Source: Acidobacteriaceae bacterium TAA 166 (GTDB lineage Bacteria; Acidobacteriota; Terriglobia; Terriglobales; Acidobacteriaceae). From it: a stretch of DNA of 64,000 nucleotides. This document shows positions 16,040-25,545 of the stretch, piece by piece. Position 1 is the stretch's first letter. Each line of letters opens with the position of its first letter. Made by a program: the position numbers and the translations under genes. The notes below the pieces were generated by a model. That model was not told where the DNA came from. It saw only the letters and a program-made list of their open reading frames with translations, and searched no databases. The stretch spans positions 124,001-188,000 of the forward strand of contig ATWD01000003.1 of the NCBI GenBank assembly GCA_000421065.1. Direction: 5' to 3'.

Positions 16040-17044
16040 ATGGGTATCTTCGATTTCTGGACGGCGAAAGCTAAAGACTACGTTTACGGTCAACTGGATG
16101 CGTCGCAGTGCCCCGCGGATATCGTGGTGAAGCCGTTGCAGGCTGACGAGGCATACGTTGAAGTTGTCCTTCGACATATGAGAATTGTGGATGTTCGTAT
16201 TGGCACCAAAAAGTTCTATGGTGCCGTTCATTCCGACCTCGGACTGTTTCACGATTCCGGCCAGTTCGTGAATTTCAAGTCACTGATTACTCCAGATGAA
16301 CTGAAGGACACCGACGCCGCTCATCTAGATCGAGTCATCGTGAGTAATCAGCCCCTTCTCGGGCCGACCCCTTACCGGGGCGGACGTCTTCAACTTAACC
16401 TCGCTTTGCTGTCTGTAAAGTCGGTCGATCTTGCCGGGCCATTCCTTGAGGTGCTGACAGGCTTGGCCTCGGCCGCCGGCGTTTCGTATATCAGCATTGC
16501 GGAGCCTTTTCTCAAACCCCTGGCCGCGGGGATCGACCTCCTCACCGGAACCTCCGGCGCTGCGAACCTCGAGATTCAAGTCGTGACCAATCTGAAGCCA
16601 GTGACGACCGGTGTCTATGTAGTGTTGCGCGCGCCAAGCGACGAACTCCAATTGGAAGAGATTCGCGTCAAATCTGACTACACCCTGACCTATGCGGACG
16701 GCACTGCAATCACAAACTATCCCTACATGGTTACAACCATCGAAGCCAGTCCAACGCGGGACGACTGGAAGGGAATTCCGGAGATCAAGAAGGCCTTCGA
16801 TCTCGTGGTTAAGGCTGTGAAAAGCGACAAACCCGACGACTACAAAGACGCGCTCGCGGGGTTTCGGCGGGCAGCCTTACTCAGCGACGATCTATTGTTC
16901 GACCACGCACAGGCGCTGGTTCAGCAGGTCCAGGCGAAGATGGATGTACTTATGGGAGCAACCACGACAGTTCGGTCCGAGAAGAGCGCGGAGGTACCAA
17001 CTCTGGACGACTTCGATCCTTTTGGATACTCACTTGTTCGCTAA
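16040..17044 (+). CDS. Unknown protein paired with the trypsin-like gene
   Basis: A 334-residue protein I do not recognise. No signal peptide. The first 150 residues (about VEVVLRHMRIVDVRIGTKKF and LGPTPYRGGRLQLNLALLSV) look like beta-rich sandwich segments, while residues about 250-300 are mostly helical (DDWKGIPEIKKAFDLVVKAV). Ala/Gly-rich LASAAGVSYISIAEPFLKPL near residue 140-160 may be a buried hydrophobic helix. It follows the trypsin-like gene by 15 bp with its own AAAGGAG. Co-occurrence suggests a substrate, inhibitor or sensor of that protease, which is an inference from position only. Confidence 0.55.
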   Translation: MGIFDFWTAKAKDYVYGQLDASQCPADIVVKPLQADEAYVEVVLRHMRIVDVRIGTKKFYGAVHSDLGLFHDSGQFVNFKSLITPDELKDTDAAHLDRVIVSNQPLLGPTPYRGGRLQLNLALLSVKSVDLAGPFLEVLTGLASAAGVSYISIAEPFLKPLAAGIDLLTGTSGAANLEIQVVTNLKPVTTGVYVVLRAPSDELQLEEIRVKSDYTLTYADGTAITNYPYMVTTIEASPTRDDWKGIPEIKKAFDLVVKAVKSDKPDDYKDALAGFRRAALLSDDLLFDHAQALVQQVQAKMDVLMGATTTVRSEKSAEVPTLDDFDPFGYSLVR

Positions 17045-17603
17045 CGTCTTCTGTGTCATTCTCGCCGATAGTTGTAAGTTATTGAAAAAAGGCGATGGCA
17101 AATAAAAACCATTCAAAGGCTTTCTTACGCACCCAAAATCAGTTTCAGCACCCTTGAATTATGCTCTGACATCTTTGAATAATGGCTCTCGCTACTAATG
17201 CATAACGCCATATGCTTTTAATCGCGGAGGAGCCAATGAAAACCTCCGAGGTCAGGATTACTAGTCATAAATGGGATGAGCAGGTCCTCTTGAGAGGAGC
17301 AGACTGTTCCCATGAAGAAGCCAGCGCAACACCTCACCGCCGAAGTACCTCGGAAGCGTGGCCAGGTAGAGCTTGACATAATTTCAAAGTATCGCAAGAA
17401 GAGAAGCCAGGCTAATTTCAAGTCGGGCATGTCGATTGCCCTTGTGATCCGAAACAATGACTGCGATCAGGCGCCCAACTATTTTTGCGGTTTGGATTTT
17501 GCGATTTGAGGACGATCTTCTCGGAACAGCGATGTGTAGGGCATCGGCCCTCCGCAGTTTCTTTGCTCATGACATCGTCGTCTTGCGGCTTTGAGCCGGA
17601 TGT
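17045..17603. other. Intergenic region, 559 bp
   Basis: Locally AT-rich with no repeat family seen. A 46-codon ORF at 17236-17376 is preceded by GGAGGAGCC but has no protein-like composition. A second short frame begins at 17312. Neither has enough support to be called a gene. The opposite strand downstream is the cydB stop. Confidence 0.4.
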
Positions 17604-18647
17604 TCAGGAATCGATCGATTCATTTGTTCTATCGGCGAAGGCAACAGCGACGGGCCCAAATGTCCCCTTAAAGATTGAAAATAGCAACAGGAGCGAAGGA
17701 ATCATGATGACCGCGCCCACGAGGCAGACCGTCATCAACTCTTCAATGGCCCCACGCGGAGCTGTTGCATTGGTGATGGTCAGATCAGGGCGAACGAGGT
17801 AAGGATACTGCGCAAGAGCCCAACCCCACAGGATGAATACGACCTGGGCCGCGGCAAAAAAGCGCGCTAGTCGGAAGCGGCGCTGCAATAAAGCCCAAAA
17901 CGCCACGATAGCTGCTATCGCAGTAGCAATCTGTTCTCCCCAACTCCACGGTCGATCAAGCAAGCCGCTCCGAATGGCGGGAGCGTACGAGCCCGAAAGC
18001 AAAAAAGTAAGTCCGGCAAAAAACGCTACGGCGATTCCGGAGAGGATGGCACGTCTGCGAAAGTCATTCTGCATCCAGATATCAGACGCTTCCACGGTGA
18101 GATATACAGCGGCTAGGTATGCGAAAAGAGTCGCAGCGAACAATCCAATCACGATCGGGAAAGGAGAGGCCCAGTCTGCGAAGAAGCCTTGAAGACTGCG
18201 ACCGTCACGCACCTGGACAGAACCCGACGACAGCGCTCCGATGACGACCCCGAGAAAGATCGGTGTCAAGAGACTGGCGACTGAGAACACCCGGGCCCAG
18301 AATCGCTGTGCGCTAGGCGCTCTCGTGTAGTAAGAGCGAAAGGTGAAGGCCGCGCCGCGAAAAACGACCCCTACCAACACCAGAAGAATCGGGATATGAA
18401 GTGCTGTAGTGATTGCCGCAAAGACGGCTGGAAATCCTGAGAACAGGAGAACAATGATGAAAATCAACCAGACGTGGTTCACCTCCCAGACCGGTGCAAT
18501 TGCTTGTCCAATTAGTTTCTGTTGTTCCTCCTTTCGAGGACCGAACGATAGTAGATCCCAGATACCGGCTCCATAGTCTGCTCCTCCAAGCAGAGCGTAG
18601 ACTGTCAGCGATAACATGATGATGACCGCGAGGATTACCTCAGGCAT
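17604..18647 (-). CDS. cydB: Cytochrome bd-type ubiquinol oxidase, subunit II
   Basis: A 347-residue integral membrane protein with about eight hydrophobic helices. The N-terminal ALLGGADYGAGIWDLL and the APVWEVNHVWLI blocks are CydB signatures; FRGAAFTFR follows. With CydA it forms the quinol-oxidising, oxygen-reducing complex that does not pump protons and is resistant to cyanide in the CIO subtype. The start ATG overlaps the cydA stop (ATGCCTGA), a translational coupling arrangement. No cydX-like small ORF is evident downstream. Confidence 0.94.
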   Translation of the reverse strand: MPEVILAVIIMLSLTVYALLGGADYGAGIWDLLSFGPRKEEQQKLIGQAIAPVWEVNHVWLIFIIVLLFSGFPAVFAAITTALHIPILLVLVGVVFRGAAFTFRSYYTRAPSAQRFWARVFSVASLLTPIFLGVVIGALSSGSVQVRDGRSLQGFFADWASPFPIVIGLFAATLFAYLAAVYLTVEASDIWMQNDFRRRAILSGIAVAFFAGLTFLLSGSYAPAIRSGLLDRPWSWGEQIATAIAAIVAFWALLQRRFRLARFFAAAQVVFILWGWALAQYPYLVRPDLTITNATAPRGAIEELMTVCLVGAVIMIPSLLLLFSIFKGTFGPVAVAFADRTNESIDS

Positions 18648-19980
18648 GGCGAACCTCTCCCTCTATCGCATTGTCGAGTTCATTTTTTCCGGGAGTAGCG
18701 ATCACATGCGCGCTCATGAGCCATACAACGACGACCGCAAGAAAAAGATAGATACAGGTCATACCCAGGAAAGGGAATTCAAGATGAGGCATTGTTGTCA
18801 CACTGTCGCGAGTGCGTAGAAATCCCTGCACGATCCAAGGCTGACGGCCCAGTTCTGTGACCATCCAACCTGCTTCGAGAGCGATGAACCCGAGCGGGGT
18901 TGCAGCGACGAGTATCCAGAGAAATCGTCTTCTTCTGGTGAATGGTGGGTCTCTTCGGCCCAGATACACAGCACAAGCCGAGAGAAGCAAAAGGAGGCTG
19001 CCGCAGCCGACCATGATTTGGAAACAGATGTGAACGACGGGGACTCTTGGCCAATCGGATCGAGGGAACTCATCCAGGCCTCGTACGGTCGCGTGTGCAC
19101 TGTGAAATGCGAGGAGACTGAGACCATCCGGGATTTCAATTGCATATTTCGTTTCATCCTGTTTGACATCTGGAAGCCCCCCGATGCGGAGAGGAGCGCC
19201 CCTCTCCGTTTTGAACTGGCCTTCCAGGCTCGCAAGCTTGACAGGTTGGCGCGCTGCAACCATTCGCGCCAGGGCGTCACCACTCACAAGTTGAAGGAGG
19301 GCCGCAGTTCCTCCGACTGCGAGAGCGAGTGTAATGGCGACTTCATGGAAGCGATTTGATCCTCGACGCAATTGAAGCCAGCTATGAATACCGGCTGTCG
19401 CGAACCCCGCGGCACAGTAGGCTGCTAGAACCATGTGCACGGCCTCTGGAATCGCTGCCGGACTCATCATGGCTGCGAACGGATGAATGTCTGTGAATTG
19501 CCCGTCGGTGAAAGTAAAACCGGTGGGAGTATTCATCCATGCGTTGACAAACGTCACAAAGGTTGCAGACGCCAGCCCACTCAGGGCCACTATAGCTCCG
19601 GCGAAGAAGTGGAGACGAGAGGATACGCGGTTCCATCCAAAGAGGTAGATCCCCAGGAAGATTGCTTCCATAAAGAAGGCGAACCCCTCCAGCGAAAAAG
19701 GCATGCCGATCACGGCGCCAGCGGCTGCCATGAAACGTGGCCATAGCAGACCAAGTTCAAACGAGAGAACCGTCCCGGAGATGGCGCCAATGGCAAAGAG
19801 AATCGCAGTGCCTTTCGCCCACCTCTTTGCGAGCAACAGGAAGACGGGATCACCAGTCCGCAGCCAACGGAACTCCGCCAGAGTCATCATCAGCGGAAGG
19901 GCAACGCCAATTGAGGCGAAGATGATGTGAAAGGCCAAAGACATTGCCATTTGTGACCGCGCCGCTAGCAGGTCGCTCAT
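18640..19980 (-). CDS. cydA: Cytochrome bd-type ubiquinol oxidase, subunit I (CIO-type, short Q loop)
   Basis: About 446 residues. I take the ATG at 19980 (MSDLLAARSQMAMSLAFH), which matches family starts and has GAGG upstream; a longer frame would begin at 20016. His18 in LAFHIIFA is the haem b595 ligand position, and IPEAVHMVLAAY contains the expected second ligand region. The quinol-binding loop is short, as in the cyanide-insensitive CioA subfamily rather than E. coli-type CydA. The C-terminus overlaps cydB. The oxidase keeps respiration going at low oxygen or under inhibitors. Confidence 0.93.
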   Translation of the reverse strand: MSDLLAARSQMAMSLAFHIIFASIGVALPLMMTLAEFRWLRTGDPVFLLLAKRWAKGTAILFAIGAISGTVLSFELGLLWPRFMAAAGAVIGMPFSLEGFAFFMEAIFLGIYLFGWNRVSSRLHFFAGAIVALSGLASATFVTFVNAWMNTPTGFTFTDGQFTDIHPFAAMMSPAAIPEAVHMVLAAYCAAGFATAGIHSWLQLRRGSNRFHEVAITLALAVGGTAALLQLVSGDALARMVAARQPVKLASLEGQFKTERGAPLRIGGLPDVKQDETKYAIEIPDGLSLLAFHSAHATVRGLDEFPRSDWPRVPVVHICFQIMVGCGSLLLLLSACAVYLGRRDPPFTRRRRFLWILVAATPLGFIALEAGWMVTELGRQPWIVQGFLRTRDSVTTMPHLEFPFLGMTCIYLFLAVVVVWLMSAHVIATPGKNELDNAIEGEVRHA

Positions 19981-20413
19981 TCGCACAAACCTCACTTGAA
20001 TCTGCTGTACTGACATTCCGCTTCCGCATTGCGCGTCGAGCCGTCGATTCGTTACCGGATGCTACATCTCGAACACAGCGAGGGTATTGCAGAATTCTGC
20101 TCTTTCGACAGCTCTCTGTCTGGCAGTGCATGGCTCCACCTCTGGGATGGATGCAGGTATGCGGAACCAACAGGACCGCTCGAGCCGGGTTCTATGTAAG
20201 AGTCGCACCCGATTTAGCGCGAAATCCCCGAGAGAAGTGAGTAGCCCACGGGCAAAGAGCATGCAGGATCTATGTGGGAGACAGTATTGGAAGAACATTA
20301 GCGATGGAGTCTCATGACCCGTTTACACCATTTCACATCGCTTAATTCTTGGGTGGAGTCAGTCGAGACATCCTGCTATCAGGGCTTCTCACCAGCCACG
20401 AAAGGACGCCGTC
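19981..20413. other. Intergenic region with the cydAB promoter
   Basis: A 433-bp spacer between cydA (leftward) and an AraC gene (rightward); both divergent promoters must lie here. I see no strong palindrome and no gene-like frame with a ribosome site. Several short open frames exist only because of the local composition. Confidence 0.45.
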
Positions 20414-21052
20414 ATGTCCGAATATCTTCGTTCACCTTTACCCGCGCATGCTCGAAAGATCACTGGTCGGAGGTTCTATCTACCGAAGATCAAGACGTCC
20501 GAGGCAGGCCGGGGACTCTTGCCCTGGCAAACCGCACGGGTTGAAGGTTATGTACGCGGAGAACTGAGCTCCCGTATCTCAATCCCCGATCTCGCGCGGC
20601 TCGTGGGTTTGAGTTCGAGTTATTTCTCACGAGCATTCAAGAGGAGTCTGGGGATATCGCCTCATGCCTACGTCATGCATCAGCGGATAGAGTATGCAAA
20701 GCAAATCATGCTTACATCAACCTGGTCGCTCAGCGACATTGCATCCCTGTGTGGGTTTTCGGATCAGGCCAACTTCAGTAATGTGTTTCGGCGATTCGTG
20801 GGAACGAGTCCAGGATGGTGGCGCCGGAATTGCCGGCATGTCACACAAGGGGCCGGCTGTGTGGATCGCACCCCCGGTGGCAAGGATAGAAGAGTCACAG
20901 ATTCATCGCAGATGAGACCGCCGCAGGAGCATGCCTTGTTTGCGCCCTACTCTGATCACTTCAGGGGGCTTGATTCCCGTTTGATCGATGATCTGCCTAG
21001 TCTAGTGACCTTCAATTCAACCAGTGCCGAATCAGTTCATCCGGTTCACTGA
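20414..21052 (+). CDS. AraC family regulator with minimal N-terminal domain
   Basis: A 212-residue protein. The two AraC helix-turn-helix units occupy residues about 45-140 (LSSRISIPDLARLVGLSSSY, then SLSDIASLCGFSDQANFSNV), and the usual 150-residue ligand domain is absent: only about 40 residues precede the HTH. The C-terminal 60 residues after WWRR are not family-like. It is directed toward the oxalate decarboxylase gene, 128 bp downstream, and divergent from cydAB, so either may be its target. Short AraC proteins of this type are often SoxS/MarA-like activators controlled by their own level. Confidence 0.85.
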   Translation: MSEYLRSPLPAHARKITGRRFYLPKIKTSEAGRGLLPWQTARVEGYVRGELSSRISIPDLARLVGLSSSYFSRAFKRSLGISPHAYVMHQRIEYAKQIMLTSTWSLSDIASLCGFSDQANFSNVFRRFVGTSPGWWRRNCRHVTQGAGCVDRTPGGKDRRVTDSSQMRPPQEHALFAPYSDHFRGLDSRLIDDLPSLVTFNSTSAESVHPVH

Positions 21053-21180
21053 CAGCAGTACTTCGGAAGCAGTCAACTCAACAGAATGCCCTATTTTTCT
21101 GAACGCTACTTCCCGCCAGATGTTCCGAATTGCGAAGGCCTGGGGAGGCGTCAACCCGTTCGAACGAGGAGGAGTAAGCA

Positions 21181-22449
21181 ATGCGTAAAGAGATGGAAGA
21201 GGACGTATTGGTTGAGAACCAATCGCGCAGGAAGTTTATCGGTAATAGCTCTCTGGCGCTGGTCGTAGCGGCACTTGCGAATGTGACTGCAGAAGGCCAA
21301 CAGAAGGCGAATACGCAGAAGGCTGAGCACGATCATTCCTCAAGTGATCCGGGACAGGAGAATAAGACCCTTCTAGATCTGAATCCGAACTCAAACACAC
21401 CGCCGCCGACGGATCACGGTGATGTCCTCCCTTTCTGGTACTCTTTCGACCTCGTTAAGAAGCGGGTTGAAGAGGGTGGATGGACACACGAAGTCACGCA
21501 GCGAGAACTCCCAGTGTCAAAAAATGTTGCCGGAGTCAACATGCGACTCACTGCGGGGAGTTACCGCGAGATGCATTGGCATACAGCCGATGAATGGGCT
21601 TATGTGCTTTATGGCAATGCGCGGGTGACAGTTATGCATCCTGATGGTTCACAATTTATCGGAGATGTCCGCGAGGGTGATCTCTGGATCTTCCCCGCCG
21701 GCTTTCCACATTCTATCCAGGGGCTCGGCCCAGACGGAACTGAGTTCCTGTTGGTGTTCCCACAAGGAGATTTTTCCGAAGATGGAACCTTCCTCCTCTC
21801 TGAGTTTATGGCTCATATCCCGCCGGAGGTCGTTGCGAAGAACACTGGTTTGAGCATAGAAACGATCAGCGATTTTCCAGAGGCGCCGATGTACATCTTT
21901 CCGGGAAGCGTACCCGGTTCTCTGGAGCAGGACAAAAAAGAAATCGGGGGGGAGGCGGTTCTTTCAAAGTTGCAATACACCTTCCACTTGAAGTCGATGG
22001 AGCCTACAAGGGTGACTCATGGAGGAGAAGTCCGCATCGTTGATTCGCGCAACTTTCCTCTCTCGACGCGCATTGTCGGAGCGCTAGTCACACTGAAGCC
22101 CGGCGGGATACGAGAGATGCATTGGCATCCGAACGCGTCGGAATGGCAGTTCTGGATCGCAGGTAAGGGGCGTATGACCATGGTTTTGCCAGTAGCCAAC
22201 GCACGCACGATGGATTTCAACGCTAATGATGTCGGCTATGTTCCGCCCAACGCTGGTCATTACATCGAAAATACAGGAGACTCGGACGTAGTATTCCTGG
22301 AACTCTTCGCAGCCTCGGAGTTTATGGACGTTTCTCTGAATCAGTGGCTCAGACGCGTACCCAGCGAGATGCTGAAGGCTCATTTGAATATTGACGTAGC
22401 CACGGCGAAGGTAATCCCTTCAGAGAAGCTTCAGCTCCTTCCCCTATAA
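21181..22449 (+). CDS. oxdC: Oxalate decarboxylase (bicupin), Tat-exported
   Basis: A 422-residue bicupin that converts oxalate to formate plus carbon dioxide with Mn. The N-terminus has a twin-arginine signal (NQSRRKFIG, then a hydrophobic stretch ending near residue 38). Cupin 1: His132 and His134 in EMHWHTADEW with Glu138, and His177. Cupin 2: His314, His316 with Glu321, and His360. The lid loop reads FSEDGTF; its Glu200 corresponds to the Glu of the SENST lid that gives decarboxylase rather than oxidase activity. Start chosen for the strong GGAGGAG upstream. It lies downstream of the AraC gene. The formate product links to the formate dehydrogenase at 45-46 kb. Confidence 0.92.
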   Translation: MRKEMEEDVLVENQSRRKFIGNSSLALVVAALANVTAEGQQKANTQKAEHDHSSSDPGQENKTLLDLNPNSNTPPPTDHGDVLPFWYSFDLVKKRVEEGGWTHEVTQRELPVSKNVAGVNMRLTAGSYREMHWHTADEWAYVLYGNARVTVMHPDGSQFIGDVREGDLWIFPAGFPHSIQGLGPDGTEFLLVFPQGDFSEDGTFLLSEFMAHIPPEVVAKNTGLSIETISDFPEAPMYIFPGSVPGSLEQDKKEIGGEAVLSKLQYTFHLKSMEPTRVTHGGEVRIVDSRNFPLSTRIVGALVTLKPGGIREMHWHPNASEWQFWIAGKGRMTMVLPVANARTMDFNANDVGYVPPNAGHYIENTGDSDVVFLELFAASEFMDVSLNQWLRRVPSEMLKAHLNIDVATAKVIPSEKLQLLPL

Positions 22450-22559
22450 CTACCACCGTCGTTAGCCAGAGGGATGGTGCAAAGCGGCCAGAGCATGCAG
22501 CAAAGCACTGGCGCCAGACGCCTCATCGACAAAAGTCGAAGGGGCGTGTTTGGAGTGTT

Positions 22560-24011
22560 ATGCATCCGCGCCCCGCTACAACCCGGAAAATCGTATTGTC
22601 GTTCTACTGGATCTTCACTTCGATGTTGAGCACTGCACAGAATACTCCCCGGAACGCCTCGCAACCTTGGTCTCCTTCGACGGGAGAGATCGAAAGGCTT
22701 CGTAGCGCCGTGCATAGCATCAACACGAATGTCGATCTCAAGCACGAATACACATTGTTCGAGTTAATAGACCTCGCCGAGAAGCACAATCCGGAGACCC
22801 GCGCCGCATGGCAACGCACCAAAGAAAAGGCTGGCGAGCTTCGGATCGCGGAAAGTGATCTTCTCCCCGTCGTCATCGCCAAGGCCGAGGCCGCGACGAT
22901 GCGACAGGGCGTGCTTCTCTATTCGGAGTTCGCGCGGCAGACGCTTGGATACTTCCAGCCATTATTGGAGGTGAATTACACCATCTTCGACTTTGGCAGG
23001 CGTGGCAGCAGGATCGAGGCGGCACGGCAGCAACTGGCAGCCGTCGATTACATCTTCAACACCGCACAACTCAACCTCCTATACGAAACTCGAAAACGAT
23101 ACTACAGACTTCTCAATGCGCAGGGCCAACTCGATGCAGCACGAGTTGCCGCGGCCAACGCGCATACCGTTCGGGACGCGGTCGATGCCCGCCTCGCCGT
23201 CGGACTGGCTACACTCCCCGATTTTCTGGAAGCGAGGGCGGCGGCAGCGCAAGCCGACTTCGATCTCGTGGCTTCCAAGGGACAAGTAGACATTACGCGA
23301 GGAGACCTCCAGATCTTCCTCGGTATCTCGCCGATCTCCGACTTGTTAGTTCAACCACTTGATGAGCTGCAGATTCCCGAGCGGATGGATGAGACAGCTG
23401 AGGCCGCGATAGAGCGGTCGCTTGCGCAAAGACCAGAACTCAGTGAAGAAATAGCGGGGAAATTGAGCGCTGCCGCAGATGTCCAGGGAGCTCGCTCAAA
23501 TTTTCTGCCGTCCTTGAACTTCTCTGGCTCGGGTGGCGAGATACGCGCTTACGGACAACAGAACCAGCTCCCGAACAGTTATGCGGGCCCGGTCGAAGTA
23601 TGGGATGTCAAACTCGGCCTTCGCTGGACTCTCTTCGACGGTGGTCGTCGGGAGGCGGAATTGACTCGAAACAAGGCAGTTGAACACAGAGCCGACGCGG
23701 AAATTACCGCAACCCACGACGAAATAGAACAACAGGTATGGACAGCTTATGTGGATCTCCGAACGGCCTTCCAGCAAAGGCAAACTGCAATGAGTTTATT
23801 GCAGTCCGCACAGAGCTCCTATGACGCAGCCTTGAAGAGCTACAAGGCAGGTGTGCGAAACGTCGTGGATGTGGTCACCTCTCAGCGAGTACTCGCACAG
23901 GCCCAAAGCGAGGATGTCACCGCAAGAACGGCGGTGCTCACGCAGTTGGCCACAATGGCATGGAGAACCGGGGACCTTCTGCAAACACGGCCACCGGCGA
24001 GGAAGCCTTGA
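22560..24011 (+). CDS. mdtP: TolC-family outer-membrane efflux protein (MdtP-like)
   Basis: A 483-residue outer-membrane channel. It contains two OEP repeats: about 60-260 (QLNLLYETRKRYYRLLNAQG) and about 290-475 (EIEQQVWTAYVDLRTAFQQR). A short N-terminal hydrophobic stretch (residues 10-27) would serve as signal peptide. The gene begins a four-gene set whose content (TolC, YtcA, HlyD, FUSC) matches the ytcA-mdtNOP operon of E. coli, which exports sulfa-type drugs, though the order differs. Stop overlaps the YtcA start (TTGA). The symbol is by set membership, not by close identity. Confidence 0.85.
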   Translation: MHPRPATTRKIVLSFYWIFTSMLSTAQNTPRNASQPWSPSTGEIERLRSAVHSINTNVDLKHEYTLFELIDLAEKHNPETRAAWQRTKEKAGELRIAESDLLPVVIAKAEAATMRQGVLLYSEFARQTLGYFQPLLEVNYTIFDFGRRGSRIEAARQQLAAVDYIFNTAQLNLLYETRKRYYRLLNAQGQLDAARVAAANAHTVRDAVDARLAVGLATLPDFLEARAAAAQADFDLVASKGQVDITRGDLQIFLGISPISDLLVQPLDELQIPERMDETAEAAIERSLAQRPELSEEIAGKLSAAADVQGARSNFLPSLNFSGSGGEIRAYGQQNQLPNSYAGPVEVWDVKLGLRWTLFDGGRREAELTRNKAVEHRADAEITATHDEIEQQVWTAYVDLRTAFQQRQTAMSLLQSAQSSYDAALKSYKAGVRNVVDVVTSQRVLAQAQSEDVTARTAVLTQLATMAWRTGDLLQTRPPARKP

Positions 24012-24301
24012 GGCCAGGGCTCGACATTCCGGATGGCGGGCAGGGCTGGCGGGGTGGCCTTACGCTGCCGCTTGTTTACCTCTCTCTCACAGGTTGCCAA
24101 TCTGCACCTGCATTTGATGTATTCGGGTCATTCTTCCCAAGCTGGATTGCTTGCAGTCTTGTCGGGATTCTTTTCTCTACGGTATTTCATTTTGCGTTGC
24201 GCCGACTGGCGCCTGAGTGTGTCCCAAAGGCGGCTCCAGTGTTTTATCTAAGCATCACTATTTTTTTCAGCAGTCTCGTGTGGTTGTGGTTCTTCGAATA
24301 G
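24008..24301 (+). CDS. ytcA: YtcA-like small membrane lipoprotein
   Basis: A 97-residue protein with two hydrophobic helices. The segment LTGCQSAPAFDVFGSFFPSW is the hallmark of the YtcA family, including the lipobox-like LTGC. The second helix is SLVGILFSTVFHFALRRL. I take TTG at 24008, which overlaps the mdtP stop as TTGA and has GAGGAAG upstream; an ATG at 23960 would overlap mdtP by 52 bp. It is usually found with mdtNOP-type efflux genes and may help anchor or assemble the pump. Confidence 0.75.
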   Translation: MRPGLDIPDGGQGWRGGLTLPLVYLSLTGCQSAPAFDVFGSFFPSWIACSLVGILFSTVFHFALRRLAPECVPKAAPVFYLSITIFFSSLVWLWFFE

Positions 24302-24311
24302 GGAAAAGGAT

Positions 24312-25544
24312 ATGGCGGAGCCGATAGAGCAGAGCTCATCGAAATCATTGGCCGGACTCATCCTCCTCATCGGGGCGGTGCTGCTGGCTGGCTTTGCGCT
24401 TATGCTCGCAATCCACCGTTCGGTGGTCAACCCGCGCACCGACGACGCCGAGGTATTTGCAAACTTTATTGGTATGTCGCCTCAAGTGGAGGGGCCCATC
24501 GCGAAGCTGGCCGTCCATGATAATCAGCGTGTGCGCCGTGGTGATCTTCTCTTTGAGATTGACGATCGCCCGTATGTCTATGCTTTGGAGCGAGCGCTCT
24601 CAGAGCAGTCTGCGCTCGAAGGACAAATTGTAGATGAGCGTCGTCATATCGCTGCTCAGACAAGTGCGATCGATGTCGCCAGGGCGTCGGTGAGCACGGC
24701 ACTGGCCGATCAACATGCACAATCGGCCACTGTGGCCGAAGCAATGGCACGAGTCGATGATGCGAAGGCCAATATCCGCCGGTTGGAAGCGGAGCGGAAC
24801 TACGTTGCGGGAAATCTACAGCGCATTGAAAAACTACTAGCCCAGCAGTTCGTGACTGTCGATGAAGTAGACCATGTGCGTGCACAGCTGCAGGCGCAGA
24901 CCGAGGCTATAGATCAGGCGCGGGCGGGCCTCAGGGTTATGGAGGCGCAAGTGACGGCCAACACAGCGCATGTGAAACAGTCGGTATCTGCCATCGTCGA
25001 GGCCGAAGCTCACGCACAGGAAGCTACACATGCGGTACAAACAACGGAATCCCTCACAAACCAGCGTGAGGCTCGAGCAGCAGCTGTGCGTTTGGCTCGG
25101 TACAACCTCAGCAACTGCCGAGTTTACGCGCCCTTCGACGCCCTCGTAACGAATTTGACGATCTCCGAAGGAGAGTTTGCGCACGTCGGGAAAGAGGTTT
25201 TCACGCTTATCGACGCACGAAGCTGGTGGGTCGTGGCAAACTTCCGGGAAACTCAGCTGAATCACGTCGCCTCGGAAGCTCCGGTTGACATCTTTCTGAT
25301 GCAGCACATCGGCGGCACTCTTCACGGAACGGTAGAGAGCATCGGATACGGTGTCACGCCTGATCCCAGTGTGGCAGGGGTGGTGGCACCGGGGCTACCG
25401 AATGTCCAGCGTTCGTTGAGTTGGGTACATCTGGCCGCCCGATATCCTGTGCGCATCCGCATCCAATCTCCCCCGCCTGACCAGCTCCGAATCGGCCAGA
25501 CCGCAGTCGTTGTCATACATCCCGATCAAAATGCGGGAAGGTAG
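24312..25544 (+). CDS. mdtN: HlyD-family membrane fusion protein (MdtN-like)
   Basis: A 410-residue periplasmic adaptor. One N-terminal helix (LAGLILLIGAVLLAGFALML) anchors it; the biotinyl-lipoyl domain is about 55-95 (VEGPIAKLAVHDNQRVRRGD), and a long coiled coil (about 100-270, rich in Ala, Glu and Gln) follows, then the beta-barrel (NCRVYAPFDALVTNL). It would bridge the FUSC pump and the TolC channel. AAAAGGAT precedes the start. The YtcA gene ends 10 bp before it and the FUSC gene begins one base after its stop, so these are one operon. Confidence 0.9.
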   Translation: MAEPIEQSSSKSLAGLILLIGAVLLAGFALMLAIHRSVVNPRTDDAEVFANFIGMSPQVEGPIAKLAVHDNQRVRRGDLLFEIDDRPYVYALERALSEQSALEGQIVDERRHIAAQTSAIDVARASVSTALADQHAQSATVAEAMARVDDAKANIRRLEAERNYVAGNLQRIEKLLAQQFVTVDEVDHVRAQLQAQTEAIDQARAGLRVMEAQVTANTAHVKQSVSAIVEAEAHAQEATHAVQTTESLTNQREARAAAVRLARYNLSNCRVYAPFDALVTNLTISEGEFAHVGKEVFTLIDARSWWVVANFRETQLNHVASEAPVDIFLMQHIGGTLHGTVESIGYGVTPDPSVAGVVAPGLPNVQRSLSWVHLAARYPVRIRIQSPPPDQLRIGQTAVVVIHPDQNAGR

Positions 25545-25545
25545 T

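Noticed and set aside
17236..17376. Short ORF with a strong GGAGGAG ribosome site (46 codons)
   Set aside because: Translated sequence has no hydrophobic or motif pattern, overlaps another frame, and no neighbouring gene supports it.
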